Source of the DNA: Glaciecola sp049650345
GTDB lineage: Bacteria; Pseudomonadota; Gammaproteobacteria; Enterobacterales; Alteromonadaceae
DNA length: 64,000 bases
Reading direction: 5' to 3'
Assembly: GCA_049650345.1 (NCBI GenBank)
Contig: JBARZY010000078.1
Span: 1 to 64,000 of the forward strand
Position 1 is the first letter of the stretch. Every line of letters starts with the position of its first letter. The position numbers were made by a program, and so were the translations under genes. Below the pieces are notes generated by a model that was not told the origin of the DNA, searched no databases, and saw only the letters and a list, made by a program, of their open reading frames with translations. Positions 18,365 to 27,436 of this stretch are shown here, in pieces.

Positions 18365-18505
18365 GCGCTTATCAATCCTATATTTCTGGCAATTCAAATA
18401 TGCACAATAGTATATGTTAGTTTTAAAGATTTAGCAGTATCTGCCGTAATAATAATGTGGATTAACTTACTTTAAGCTTTGATGCGGTAATAGGTGTTTT
18501 ATAGA

Positions 18506-20560
18506 ATGTCAGTGATGAAGGCGATTAATTTTCAAAATAGGTTTTCTTTAACCGTGGTACAAAAAATGGTGGTTGGGTTTACTTCGTTAGCTATTTTACT
18601 AGTGATAACAAGTGGCCTGTCATACTTAGGCTTGCGTGATATTCGGTCGTCGGCAGAAGAAGTTGCTTTTACCAAAATGCCTATACAAAATGCGGTATCA
18701 AGTATTAATGAAGAAGCGCTCAATTTAGCAAGAATAACTACCAATGCATTCTTTGAACAAGACAAACAAAAACTGGCAACATACAAAGCAGAATTTGAGG
18801 CCTTATCCAACGCATTTCAACAAAATATTAGTCATTTATCTACGCTAGTATCGAGTCAAAACTCTTCTTTCTTGGAGGAAACCGTTGTTGTTAGTCAAAC
18901 ATACCTTAACGCCAGTGAAGCAATGTTTGACAAGAAAAAGAGCTTGTTAGCGATTAAGGAAGATTTGACAGTGATGGTTAATCAGTCGTTGAATTATACC
19001 GATGAAGCTAGCGCTTTGATGATGGATGTTAGCTATTTAGAAGGGAACTCAACTGACCTAGATAACCTTATTGGTATGTCGACGAATATTGACAACAAAC
19101 TTGGCATAATGCTTACCAACATTGAATCGTTGTGGCGTGAACAAGATCCACAAAAGATCACTGACATTATTGAGAACCTGAACTACAGTTTAAGCAACGT
19201 AAGGGTAGACCTTGATTACGCTAGCAGAGTTGCTGAAACTCTGGATGATCAGGGGTTACTGGCATTATTTAATGAGGAGTTTAATAAAGCTGAGGACGCC
19301 TTGTCAGGTGAAAGTGGTGTATTTGCGCTAAAACGAGAGCAAGTCATATTACGAGATGAAGCCGTTCAACAACGTAATATTGCGGTTGTTTCTATCGAAA
19401 AAGCACTAACCTTAATGAAAAAACTCGCCGGATCAGTTAACAAAGACGCCTTATTGGGGCAAGAAAATATTTTAAACGCCGTGCAGAGTAATGTAATTAA
19501 AAGCATAGTTGTTTCTGTTTTAGGTGTAATAGCAACAGCTACACTTGCGTTTATAGCTACCCGCAGTATTGCAAAGCCCTTAAAGGCTGTGAATTATAGA
19601 CTTCGCATATTGAGCAAAGGTGATTTAAGTAAAACACTCGATGAATCGGGTAACGATGAATTTTCAGAGTTAGCGGGTAACATTAATAAGTTGATTCATT
19701 CTCTGCATAGTTTGATTGGTTCTATTCACGAAAAAGCGGACGCACTCAGGGCGGCTACTTTAAAAAGTATAGAGATGGGTGATATGTCACTTAAACAAGT
19801 GGCAGAGCAGCAAACTCACATTGATACAACGTCTGAAAATACGCAGCGGGCGAAAAAAAGTAGTCAATCAAATGTTGAGCAAATGGAGCAGGCAAATAAT
19901 AAAATTATTGATGCAATTACGCAAAGCGACCGAGTTGTTAGTTTAGTAGAAGAAAGCGCAAAACAAGCGAGTGAACAAGCGACACAATCTGCCCAAAGTA
20001 CCGAAATTGTGGACCGTTTAGGCGAAAACAGCAATAAGATTGGTACAATTTTAGACGTGATAAAAACGATCGCAGAACAAACTAACTTACTGGCATTAAA
20101 CGCAGCCATAGAAGCAGCAAGAGCGGGCGAACAGGGCCGAGGATTTGCAGTGGTTGCAGATGAAGTTCGCACTTTGGCAAATCGAACTCACGATTCTACT
20201 GAAGAAATCGAGAAAATGATTGCTAACTTGCAAACCGATTCTCAAAAAGCGGTTGAGGCAATGAATAAAGGGTCTGAGCAAGTGCAAAAAGGGGTGGAAT
20301 TAACACAAGAAGTAACCGCACAAACTGCTCAAATTAAATCAATAATTGAAAGTTTAGCGACGGTGAATCACAACATTGTAGATGAAACAAAAGCACAGGA
20401 TCATTTGTTGGATGACGTTGTATCACGTCTGAATACTATCGTTGAATTAGGACGCGAGAGCGGCGAAAGCACAAAAGTATCGAATGACGCAACCCATGAA
20501 ATTGAATGCCATATGAATGCACTCAGAGAAGCCGTTGCACAATTTAGATTGAGTCGCTAA
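18506..20560 (+). CDS. Methyl-accepting chemotaxis protein
   Basis: A classical transmembrane chemoreceptor. TM1 spans about residues 18-42 and TM2 about 330-352. Between them is a periplasmic, helical ligand domain of nearly 290 residues, suggesting a helical-bundle sensor. A HAMP domain and the cytoplasmic signalling hairpin follow, with the conserved tip EQTNLLALNAAIEAARAGEQ and GRGFAVVADEVRTLANRT near residue 525. I could not infer the ligand. A GTG in frame at 18494 is an alternative start. No che genes are adjacent. The stop overlaps that of the facing gene by four bases. Confidence 0.92.
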   Translation: MSVMKAINFQNRFSLTVVQKMVVGFTSLAILLVITSGLSYLGLRDIRSSAEEVAFTKMPIQNAVSSINEEALNLARITTNAFFEQDKQKLATYKAEFEALSNAFQQNISHLSTLVSSQNSSFLEETVVVSQTYLNASEAMFDKKKSLLAIKEDLTVMVNQSLNYTDEASALMMDVSYLEGNSTDLDNLIGMSTNIDNKLGIMLTNIESLWREQDPQKITDIIENLNYSLSNVRVDLDYASRVAETLDDQGLLALFNEEFNKAEDALSGESGVFALKREQVILRDEAVQQRNIAVVSIEKALTLMKKLAGSVNKDALLGQENILNAVQSNVIKSIVVSVLGVIATATLAFIATRSIAKPLKAVNYRLRILSKGDLSKTLDESGNDEFSELAGNINKLIHSLHSLIGSIHEKADALRAATLKSIEMGDMSLKQVAEQQTHIDTTSENTQRAKKSSQSNVEQMEQANNKIIDAITQSDRVVSLVEESAKQASEQATQSAQSTEIVDRLGENSNKIGTILDVIKTIAEQTNLLALNAAIEAARAGEQGRGFAVVADEVRTLANRTHDSTEEIEKMIANLQTDSQKAVEAMNKGSEQVQKGVELTQEVTAQTAQIKSIIESLATVNHNIVDETKAQDHLLDDVVSRLNTIVELGRESGESTKVSNDATHEIECHMNALREAVAQFRLSR

Positions 20561-21924
20561 GAATTACCCTGGGCTAAACTGGGTTCAATTTTACTGTCAT
20601 CAATACGTTCAAAAAACGTGTTGAGTAAGTTATTTATTGTATTTAACTTCAAGGTTTTAAAGAACACGGTTTTATCTTCATAAATAGCTGTTTCAAAAGC
20701 AGGTTGCGCATTTTTATATAACATTAACCTAGCAGTAAACTCAGCCATAATTGCACTTAGCGCCTCCTCAGGCAGCGTTGTTTTAGGAATATTATCAATC
20801 GCTAATTGTTGAGTTTTGACTGCGTCTTCAAACATGTCAGCAGCAGCGTATGCTGCGGCAAGGGTGTCGATAAACGTGTAGCGTTCTTTATAAGCGTCAT
20901 CTTCTACAATCTTTTCTGCTAGCGATATCGCGTAATCAGGAGTGGCTAAATTATGCTCTCCAGACGTTGATAGAAACCACGCCACATTATTTGTGCCTAA
21001 TGGATAAAAGGTCTCTGCAGCTTGTATTAATGTTTCTTTGGCTGCGGCTTCATCTTTTTTCCCTGTGTATCCATTAATATATATTTTTGCCATATCAATA
21101 GGCGATAGAGACGCAATATTTGTATCAAAAGCACGCTCGAGTAACCATAAGCTGTTACTACTGGCTGGAATAGTATTTTGTTTCAACTCAAACATACTTG
21201 CCAAAATAATGTTAGCAGGGGCAAAATTTTGTGCCACTAGTCGCGTAATTCCGCGTTCGCCGCGTTCAACTAGTTCAGCTGTATTACCTTTGATATTCAT
21301 GAATATATACGATAATAGCTTGGCATTCATGTCGTATTTACCGGCCACTTTCATCCAGTTGAACGCAGATTGCCAATTAACATCATCTGATGGGCGTGTG
21401 TAAGCCCAAATAAGGCGTTTTTGGGCAGTTGAATTGCCACTTTTAGCTAGTGCAATACACGTATCCAGCGCTTCACTCGGTGTGCCATCTAATACTTTAC
21501 TACAAGCGCTCAATCTAGGGTCAATAACAGGAACCACCGCAACATCTGCTTCAGGTGGTTGATCGTTATAAAACAACCATATCCCTGCTATGACTAGCGC
21601 TGCGCCAATAATAGTTCGCTTCGAGAATCGCTTATGCTGATGGTCTGCATTAGGAGGCTGTGTTGAGTTTACTTGGCTACTTTGGGTGGGTAAGCTGCGT
21701 TTGTTTGCGCGTTCAACTTCAGGATCCGCGATATCAGCGCCGGCATGTTTGTGTAAATCACAAAGTGCAATAGCTTGTTGGTAAGCGTTATTGAGTTGTG
21801 CAATTGCTTGCTCATTGTCTACTAAGTTTAGCTTGGCTGCACGATAAGCTTTGTCAATGGCAACTTCATTGTATATTGGCGTAATACCTAGCACCGACCA
21901 ACAATTTGAACTAAAACTATTCAT
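20557..21924 (-). CDS. Membrane protein with HPD-less J-like domain and helical repeats
   Basis: I recognise only parts. Residues 8-55 (CWSVLGITPIYNEVAIDKAY through QLNNAYQQAIAL) have the shape of a J-domain but lack the HPD loop needed to stimulate DnaK. A polar linker precedes one membrane helix (about 104-119, IIGAALVIAGIWLFY). The remaining 330 residues are helical and resemble Sel1/TPR repeats (for example NSTAQKRLIWAYTRPSDDVN, FYPLGTNNVAWFLSTSGEHN, FIDTLAAAYAAADMFEDAVK). The topology suggests a cytoplasmic J-like head and a periplasmic repeat domain. Function unknown. Confidence 0.72.
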   Translation of the reverse strand: MNSFSSNCWSVLGITPIYNEVAIDKAYRAAKLNLVDNEQAIAQLNNAYQQAIALCDLHKHAGADIADPEVERANKRSLPTQSSQVNSTQPPNADHQHKRFSKRTIIGAALVIAGIWLFYNDQPPEADVAVVPVIDPRLSACSKVLDGTPSEALDTCIALAKSGNSTAQKRLIWAYTRPSDDVNWQSAFNWMKVAGKYDMNAKLLSYIFMNIKGNTAELVERGERGITRLVAQNFAPANIILASMFELKQNTIPASSNSLWLLERAFDTNIASLSPIDMAKIYINGYTGKKDEAAAKETLIQAAETFYPLGTNNVAWFLSTSGEHNLATPDYAISLAEKIVEDDAYKERYTFIDTLAAAYAAADMFEDAVKTQQLAIDNIPKTTLPEEALSAIMAEFTARLMLYKNAQPAFETAIYEDKTVFFKTLKLNTINNLLNTFFERIDDSKIEPSLAQGNS

Positions 21925-21982
21925 ACAACAATATTCCCTTAGCTTGCAAGCAACACTCGTATTATTCTAACGAGCTTTGTGC

Positions 21983-22507
21983 TTAGCCAAGCTCGGCTAA
22001 GCACATTTCTTCATTAATTTGTTTACACCATGCTTTTACGCGTTCTTCTGTTAGCTCTGGCTGGCGATCTTCATCTATGCCCAGACCCACAAAATGGTCA
22101 TCATCGGCCATGCCCTTAGAGGCTTCAAAATCATAACCCTCTGTTGGCCACTGACCAATCAATATAGCGCCTTTGGGTTCAACGATGTCGCGTATCATAC
22201 CCATCGCATCTAAAAAATACTCGGCATAGTCTTCTTGGTCACCGCAACCAAATATTGCTACTAGCTTGTCTTCAAAATCAATTTCTTCTAGTTCTGGAAA
22301 AAAGTCATCCCAATCACATTGTGCTTCGCCGTAATACCAAGTGGGTATACCAAACATCAGCAGATCAAACTCAGCAATTTGCTCTTTGGTGCTTTTTGCG
22401 ATGTCTTTTACATCAATTAGGTTTTTACCCAGTTCTTTTTGGATCATCTTAGCGATGTGTTCTGTGTTGCCTGTATCGCTGCCAAAAAATAAACCCACAG
22501 TAGCCAT
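21983..22507 (-). CDS. fldA: Flavodoxin FldA
   Basis: A long-chain flavodoxin of 174 residues. The FMN phosphate loop is GSDTGNTE (residues 9-16), the isoalloxazine stacking residues lie in GIPTWYYGEAQCDWDDF, and GCGDQEDYAEYFLDAMG follows with the long-chain insertion. It carries low-potential electrons in place of ferredoxin. The order fldA, DUF2788 and ybfF on one strand repeats a neighbourhood common in related marine gammaproteobacteria (in E. coli ybfF, fldA and fur also lie close). Fur is also nearby here, about 3.6 kb away. Confidence 0.95.
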   Translation of the reverse strand: MATVGLFFGSDTGNTEHIAKMIQKELGKNLIDVKDIAKSTKEQIAEFDLLMFGIPTWYYGEAQCDWDDFFPELEEIDFEDKLVAIFGCGDQEDYAEYFLDAMGMIRDIVEPKGAILIGQWPTEGYDFEASKGMADDDHFVGLGIDEDRQPELTEERVKAWCKQINEEMCLAELG

Positions 22508-22546
22508 GTAGTTACTCCAATATTACTAAACTAATGTTCTAAAGGC

Positions 22547-22765
22547 TTATACGCCAGAAGAAAGATATACTATTTGTATGATGCCTTTTGCCACAAATCC
22601 TAATGCACCTAATCCTAATACGCCGTACGCCACAAAACGTCCAATTTTAGGCACATCATTTTTTTTCATCACATCATGTACCGCATAGCCCATTAAAAGA
22701 AATAGGGCTACCAGGGTAATATTCAATACGATTGATTCAATGTGTTGAAAATCATCTGCTGACAT
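22547..22765 (-). CDS. DUF2788 small membrane protein
   Basis: A 72-residue protein with two hydrophobic helices (about residues 12-31 and 44-68) separated by a charged loop HDVMKKNDVPKIGRF. It matches the DUF2788 family in length and in the loop. Role unknown; it is conserved next to fldA and ybfF. It is set 39 bases upstream of fldA on the same strand, so may be cotranscribed with it. Confidence 0.78.
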   Translation of the reverse strand: MSADDFQHIESIVLNITLVALFLLMGYAVHDVMKKNDVPKIGRFVAYGVLGLGALGFVAKGIIQIVYLSSGV

Positions 22766-22860
22766 ATAGGCGTTTCTCTAAAAAAATTTTCGCGGATATT
22801 ACCATAAATCAAGTGAAAATGAGAAAATTACAAGCCAAAAATCTGATTATCCGCTGTAAA

Positions 22861-23646
22861 TTAAGAGCCAAGTAAATGCTTTGTTATTAGGGTGTTAACA
22901 ATGTTGGGCTTTTCTGCGTGTAACCAATGCCCAGCATCGACAATTTTTGCGGAAGCTTTGGGAAATTGTTGGTTAATGGTGGCCTGATGATCGCGCGTGA
23001 TATAATCAGACTTACTGCCCTTGATAAATAAAATACTGTCTGCATAAACTAGCTGATCATCAAGATCCCATTGGCTAAGCACAGAATATTCCTTCACCAA
23101 AAGATCTAAGTTAAACCGCCAAGCCCAATCGCCTTCTGATGATTGATACAAACTTTTGAGTAGAAATGCTTGAGTACCTAAATCGACAACATGCTTGGCA
23201 AGTTGTTGCTGCGCATCTTTGCGTGATTTAACGCCTGCTAAATTTACTCCCGTTAAGCCTGCAAGCACATTATGATGCCTAGGCTCATACGCAACGGGTG
23301 CAATATCTAAGCAAACGATATGTTCGACTATTTCTGGGTGCAAGTGTGCTAAGTACATGGCTACTTTGCCACCCAAAGAGTGGGCGACAAAACTAGCGTT
23401 TGCCACATTAGCATCGCGTAAGGTATTGACAATTTGAGACGCGTAGTTGGCAAAGCTAAAATGGGCTGACCAAGGTGACAAGCCATGATCGGGTAAGTCG
23501 AAATTGAGGACCCGGTGGCTACCTTCAAAGTGCCGGCGTATTACAGACAGATTATCAGCGCTGCCAAATAAACCATGAATTAATACCAGTACAGGAGCAT
23601 CAGGCCCAGTAAGGCCGTGCTCTTGATAATGTAAGTTGGATAACAT
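22861..23646 (-). CDS. ybfF: YbfF-type alpha/beta hydrolase
   Basis: An esterase of 261 residues. The nucleophile elbow is AHSLGGK with Ser90, the oxyanion region is LIHGLFGSADNL, and the catalytic His is in VDAGHWLHAEKP. E. coli YbfF hydrolyses acyl-CoA and methyl esters. The frame is open for 17 codons upstream within the ETF-QO 3' end, but MLSNLHYQEHG fits the family start. It starts seven bases after the ETF-QO stop, so the two are in one transcription unit. Confidence 0.87.
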   Translation of the reverse strand: MLSNLHYQEHGLTGPDAPVLVLIHGLFGSADNLSVIRRHFEGSHRVLNFDLPDHGLSPWSAHFSFANYASQIVNTLRDANVANASFVAHSLGGKVAMYLAHLHPEIVEHIVCLDIAPVAYEPRHHNVLAGLTGVNLAGVKSRKDAQQQLAKHVVDLGTQAFLLKSLYQSSEGDWAWRFNLDLLVKEYSVLSQWDLDDQLVYADSILFIKGSKSDYITRDHQATINQQFPKASAKIVDAGHWLHAEKPNIVNTLITKHLLGS

Positions 23647-23653
23647 ACCGACC

Positions 23654-25300
23654 TTACATGTTCGGGTAGTTTGGACCACCCATGCCTTCTGGTACAACCC
23701 AATTGATATTTTGATTGGGTTCTTTTATGTCACAGGTTTTGCAATGAACACAGTTTTGCGCGTTAATTTGGAAACACGGTGTGCCCTCTGCATCTTCAAC
23801 AATTTCATACACGCCAGCAGGGCAATAACGTTGTGCAGGTTCATCAAACTTAGCCAAATTCACCGTAATGGGTATTGATGCGTCTTTCAGCTGCAAATGA
23901 CAAGGCTGGTCTTCTTCGTGATTAGTGTTAGATAAAAACACCGACGATAATTTGTCATAGCTTAGGCTGCCATCGGGTTTAGGATAGTCAATTTTGGGCA
24001 TACTTGCCGCAGGCTTCAAACACACATGGTCAGGTGTAGAATCACCAATGGTAAAGGGTAACTTACCGCCAAAGAAATTTTGGTCAAGTGTATTGTATGC
24101 ACCACCAACAAAGTTACCAAACTTATGAATCGCGGCGCCGAAATTACGTGAACGGTATAGTTCGTCATATACCCATGACTGTTTAAAATTATCTAAATAA
24201 GCAGAAGGCTCCTGCACCGCTTGTTCGGTCTTTAACAAATCAAATAGAGTTTCAGCAGCCACCATACCCGATTTCATTGCGGTATGATTCCCTTTTATTT
24301 TAGAAAAATTGAGCGTACCCGCGTTACAGCCTACCAGCATGCCGCCAGGGAAAGTCATTTTTGGCAAAGAATTCAAGCCACCTTTGGCGATAGCGCGAGC
24401 GCCATAAGTGACGCGCGTACCGCCCTTTAATGTGTCAGCAATAACAGGGTGATGCTTCAAGCGTTGAAATTCATCAAAAGGACTTAAATGCGGATTAGCG
24501 TAGTTGAGGTCTACAATTAACCCTACAAAAACTTGGTTGTTTTCGGCATGGTACAGGTAGCTACCGCCAGTGGCATCTTGCAAAGGCCAACCTGCAGTAT
24601 GTACTACGGTACCTTCTTTATGTTGCTCGGGTGGAATATCCCAAATTTCTTTAAAGCCAATGGCGTAGTGTTGTGGACTCACATCTTTATCAAGCGAGAA
24701 CTTTTCAATTAATGATTTGCCTAAATGACCTCTACAACCTTCTGCAAAAACCGTATATTTCGCTGTAAGCAACATACCAGGCATGTAGGTGTCTTTTTGT
24801 TCACCGCTTTCTGATACGCCCATATCACCAGTTATTACGCCCGCCACGTTGCCTGCGTCATCATAATGAATACTCGCCGCAGCAAAGCCAGGATACACTT
24901 CAATTCCCAACGATTCAGCTTGCTCTCCCAACCATCGACACACGTTTGCCATACTCACAATATAGTTGCCAGTGTTGTGCATGGTTTTTGGTGTCATCAT
25001 ATTGGGCAATTTGGTAGCGCTTGATTCACTTTTAAGCAAATATATTTCGTCGCCGCTCACTTTTGTGCTGATCGGTGCGCCGTCTTGTTGCCAATTGGGC
25101 AATAATTCATCAAGTGCTTTGGTCTCAAATACCGCACCTGATAAAATATGTGCACCCACTTCTGAGCCTTTTTCAAGGATACAAACGTTTAATTCTTGGT
25201 TGTTTTCGTTTGCTAATTGTTTAAGCTTGATGGCGGTGGACAGACCAGATGGGCCGGCGCCTACGACTATTACATCAAACTCCATTACTTCTCTTTCCAT
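23654..25300 (-). CDS. Electron transfer flavoprotein-ubiquinone oxidoreductase
   Basis: ETF-QO passes electrons from reduced ETF to the quinone pool at the membrane surface. The 548 residues begin with the FAD-binding GAGPSGLS (residues 14-21). The C-terminal 4Fe-4S ligands are one Cys in RYCPAGVYEI (about 489) and three in CVHCKTCDI (about 519-525), and the protein ends GMGGPNYPNM. GGAG lies seven bases before the first ATG; another ATG five codons in is possible. It is divergent from etfBA, giving the complete route from acyl-CoA dehydrogenases to quinone. Confidence 0.96.
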   Translation of the reverse strand: MEREVMEFDVIVVGAGPSGLSTAIKLKQLANENNQELNVCILEKGSEVGAHILSGAVFETKALDELLPNWQQDGAPISTKVSGDEIYLLKSESSATKLPNMMTPKTMHNTGNYIVSMANVCRWLGEQAESLGIEVYPGFAAASIHYDDAGNVAGVITGDMGVSESGEQKDTYMPGMLLTAKYTVFAEGCRGHLGKSLIEKFSLDKDVSPQHYAIGFKEIWDIPPEQHKEGTVVHTAGWPLQDATGGSYLYHAENNQVFVGLIVDLNYANPHLSPFDEFQRLKHHPVIADTLKGGTRVTYGARAIAKGGLNSLPKMTFPGGMLVGCNAGTLNFSKIKGNHTAMKSGMVAAETLFDLLKTEQAVQEPSAYLDNFKQSWVYDELYRSRNFGAAIHKFGNFVGGAYNTLDQNFFGGKLPFTIGDSTPDHVCLKPAASMPKIDYPKPDGSLSYDKLSSVFLSNTNHEEDQPCHLQLKDASIPITVNLAKFDEPAQRYCPAGVYEIVEDAEGTPCFQINAQNCVHCKTCDIKEPNQNINWVVPEGMGGPNYPNM

Positions 25301-25639
25301 GGGTTTCTCCGGGTCGCGCTGAATAGGTTTATAGTTTTGTATTCGTCAATTGAATATTACAAAGTGTGAAAACATTGTAATATCAACGTTAAGGTAAAAA
25401 GTAATCTAGGTTGACGTTTACGTCAACTGAATATAGATTGCGCGTTACGCTTTTATTAGTAAAGTTTATATCGTTAATGATGATCTATAAACAATATTTC
25501 ACTTTTATCTTTAGTACTAGGTACGGTAAATGCGAAATGTTGCACACAAATACAAGCAAGTTATGAACTTGCTGGTAATGTCATTATTAGGGTTACAGTT
25601 AACACTCGATTGTATTATTCAATTGTAATAGGGGAAACT
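25301..25639. other. Divergent regulatory region between ETF-QO and etfBA
   Basis: A 339-base gap without a gene. It contains the inverted repeat at 25410-25427 described separately and a small hairpin with arms gcaagtt/aacttgc (25556-25572) about 70 bases before etfB. I could not place unambiguous promoter hexamers on either strand. There is no other recognisable element. Confidence 0.5.
25410..25427. promoter_or_regulatory. Probable LiuR-type operator for the ETF genes
   Basis: Perfect 8-base arms gttgacgt/acgtcaac around a tt centre. This resembles the published consensus of LiuR, the MerR-family repressor of branched-chain amino acid and fatty acid catabolism, whose reported regulons in gammaproteobacteria include the etf genes. 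The assignment to LiuR is from memory of the motif; no liuR gene is in the window. Confidence 0.5.
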
Positions 25640-26392
25640 ATGAAAATTTTGGTGCCGGTGAAACGTGCTATCGATTACAACGTGAAGGTAAGGGTTAAAC
25701 CTGATCACTCAGACGTTGACTTAAACAATGTTAAAATGGCAATTAACCCATTTTGTGAAATTGCGATTGAAGAAGCGATTCGCTTAAAAGAAAAAGGCGT
25801 TGCTACAGAAGTTGTAGTAGTATCAATTGGCGAAAAAGCCGTGCAAGAACAAATCAGAACTGGCTTGGCGCTGGGTGCTGACCGCGGTATTCACATCGAT
25901 ACTGACCTCAAACTTGATTCACTACAAATTGCTAAGCTTTTACAAAAAGTGGTAGAGGCAGAATCACCAGATTTAGTGATATTAGGTAAGCAATCTATCG
26001 ACTCAGATAACAACCAAACAGGTCAAATGCTAGCGGCATTAACAGGCATGCCGCAAGGTACTTTCGCCAGTGAAGTGAATGTTGCTGATGGTAAAGTGGC
26101 CGTTACCCGTGAAATTGATGGTGGCTTACAAACAGTCAGTTTGACCTTACCTGCAGTAGTAACGACTGATTTACGCCTAAATGAACCGCGTTATGCATCG
26201 TTACCCAATATTATGAAAGCAAAACGTAAACCCATTGATGTGCAAAGCGCAGCTGACTTTGGGGTTGAGTTAAGCTCAAAAGTATCGTTACTTAAAGTCA
26301 CGCCACCTGAAACGCGCAAAGGCGGTGTTAAAGTGGATAGTATAGATACATTGGTCGAAAAGTTAAAAAACGAAGCTAAGGTGATTTCATGA
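25640..26392 (+). CDS. etfB: Electron transfer flavoprotein beta subunit
   Basis: The 250-residue beta subunit starts MKILVPVKRAIDYNVKVR after a clear GGGGAA ribosome site; a longer frame upstream lacks family similarity. Family blocks include MAINPFCEIAIEEAIRLKEK, LGKQSIDSDNNQTGQMLAAL (AMP site) and LNEPRYASLPNIMKAK, the recognition loop that contacts partner dehydrogenases. Its stop overlaps etfA by four bases (ATGA). Together they make the ETF heterodimer that accepts electrons from acyl-CoA dehydrogenases such as the one encoded at 37.3 kb. Confidence 0.96.
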   Translation: MKILVPVKRAIDYNVKVRVKPDHSDVDLNNVKMAINPFCEIAIEEAIRLKEKGVATEVVVVSIGEKAVQEQIRTGLALGADRGIHIDTDLKLDSLQIAKLLQKVVEAESPDLVILGKQSIDSDNNQTGQMLAALTGMPQGTFASEVNVADGKVAVTREIDGGLQTVSLTLPAVVTTDLRLNEPRYASLPNIMKAKRKPIDVQSAADFGVELSSKVSLLKVTPPETRKGGVKVDSIDTLVEKLKNEAKVIS

Positions 26393-27315
26393 GCATTCTA
26401 ATTTACGCAGAGCATGATAACGCTCAGTTAAAAACAGAAACGAATAAATTAGTGCACGCAGCTACTTCAGTAGGTGGTGATATAACCGTACTAGTTGCTG
26501 GTCATAATTGTGGCTCAGTTGCAGAACAAGCAAAAGTAATTACAGGCGTTAGCAAAGTGTTAGTCGCTGATAACGCCGAGTATGAGCATCAGTTACCAGA
26601 AAACATTGCTGATTTAGTGTTATCGCTAGCAGATGATTACTCGCATGTATTCGCTGCTGCAACTACTACGGGTAAAAACTTTATGCCTCGTGTTGCTGCA
26701 TTGTTAGACGTTGCACAAATTTCCGATATTATTAAAGTTGAAAGTGCTGATACGTTTGTGAGACCTATATATGCAGGTAATGCGATTGCAACAGTGCAAT
26801 CTGGTGATAGCAAAAAGGTTGTAACCGTTCGTGCTGCAGCGTTTGATGCCGCTGGCAATGATGGCAGTGCAGATGTCGCTACAGTCGACACAGTAAAAAC
26901 GTCAGGCACATCTAGCTTTGTGTCTGCAGAATTGACTGAGTCTGAACGTCCAGAATTGACGGCTGCTGAAGTTATTATTTCAGGTGGACGTGGTATGCAA
27001 AACGGTGAAAACTTTGCATTATTAAATGGTATTGCTGATAAACTCGGTGCAGCTATTGGTGCTTCAAGAGCTGCTGTAGACGCGGGCTTTGTACCAAACG
27101 ACATGCAAGTGGGACAAACCGGTAAAATCGTTGCTCCACAACTTTATATCGCCGTAGGCATTTCGGGGGCTATTCAGCATCTAGCTGGTATGAAAGATTC
27201 AAAAGTCATTGTTGCGATCAACAAAGACGAAGAAGCTCCTATCTTCCAAGTAGCTGATTATGGCTTGGTGGGCGACTTATTTGAAGAGTTACCTAAACTA
27301 GAAGCGGCTTTATAA
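26389..27315 (+). CDS. etfA: Electron transfer flavoprotein alpha subunit
   Basis: The 308-residue alpha subunit has the FAD-binding C-terminal domain with VISGGRGMQNGENF, GASRAAVDAGFVPNDMQVGQTG (in two blocks), APQLYIAVGISGAIQHLAGM and VAINKDEEAPIFQVADYGLVGDL. All family signatures are intact. It is coupled to etfB and followed by a strong bidirectional terminator. Confidence 0.96.
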   Translation: MSILIYAEHDNAQLKTETNKLVHAATSVGGDITVLVAGHNCGSVAEQAKVITGVSKVLVADNAEYEHQLPENIADLVLSLADDYSHVFAAATTTGKNFMPRVAALLDVAQISDIIKVESADTFVRPIYAGNAIATVQSGDSKKVVTVRAAAFDAAGNDGSADVATVDTVKTSGTSSFVSAELTESERPELTAAEVIISGGRGMQNGENFALLNGIADKLGAAIGASRAAVDAGFVPNDMQVGQTGKIVAPQLYIAVGISGAIQHLAGMKDSKVIVAINKDEEAPIFQVADYGLVGDLFEELPKLEAAL

Positions 27316-27370
27316 AACGCTTATTAAGCTAAGCGGCAATTTATTGTACGCTAATATTGTACAGATAATT

Positions 27371-27401
27371 AAAACCGACACATTGCGTTGTCGGTTTTTT
27401 T
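27371..27401. terminator. Bidirectional terminator between etfA and the kynureninase-like gene
   Basis: The arms aaaaccgaca (27371-27380) and tgtcggtttt (27389-27398) form a perfect 10-base stem with an 8-base loop. There are T-runs on the plus strand and an A-tract that gives T's on the minus strand, so it can serve both converging units. Confidence 0.87.
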
Positions 27402-27436
27402 GAATTACATTTTTAAGCAACTATAATTATTTGCTT

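Noticed and set aside
18365..18505. Fur box between fur and the chemoreceptor gene
   Set aside because: AT-rich sequence with a few GATAAT-like pieces, but no convincing 19-base inverted repeat.
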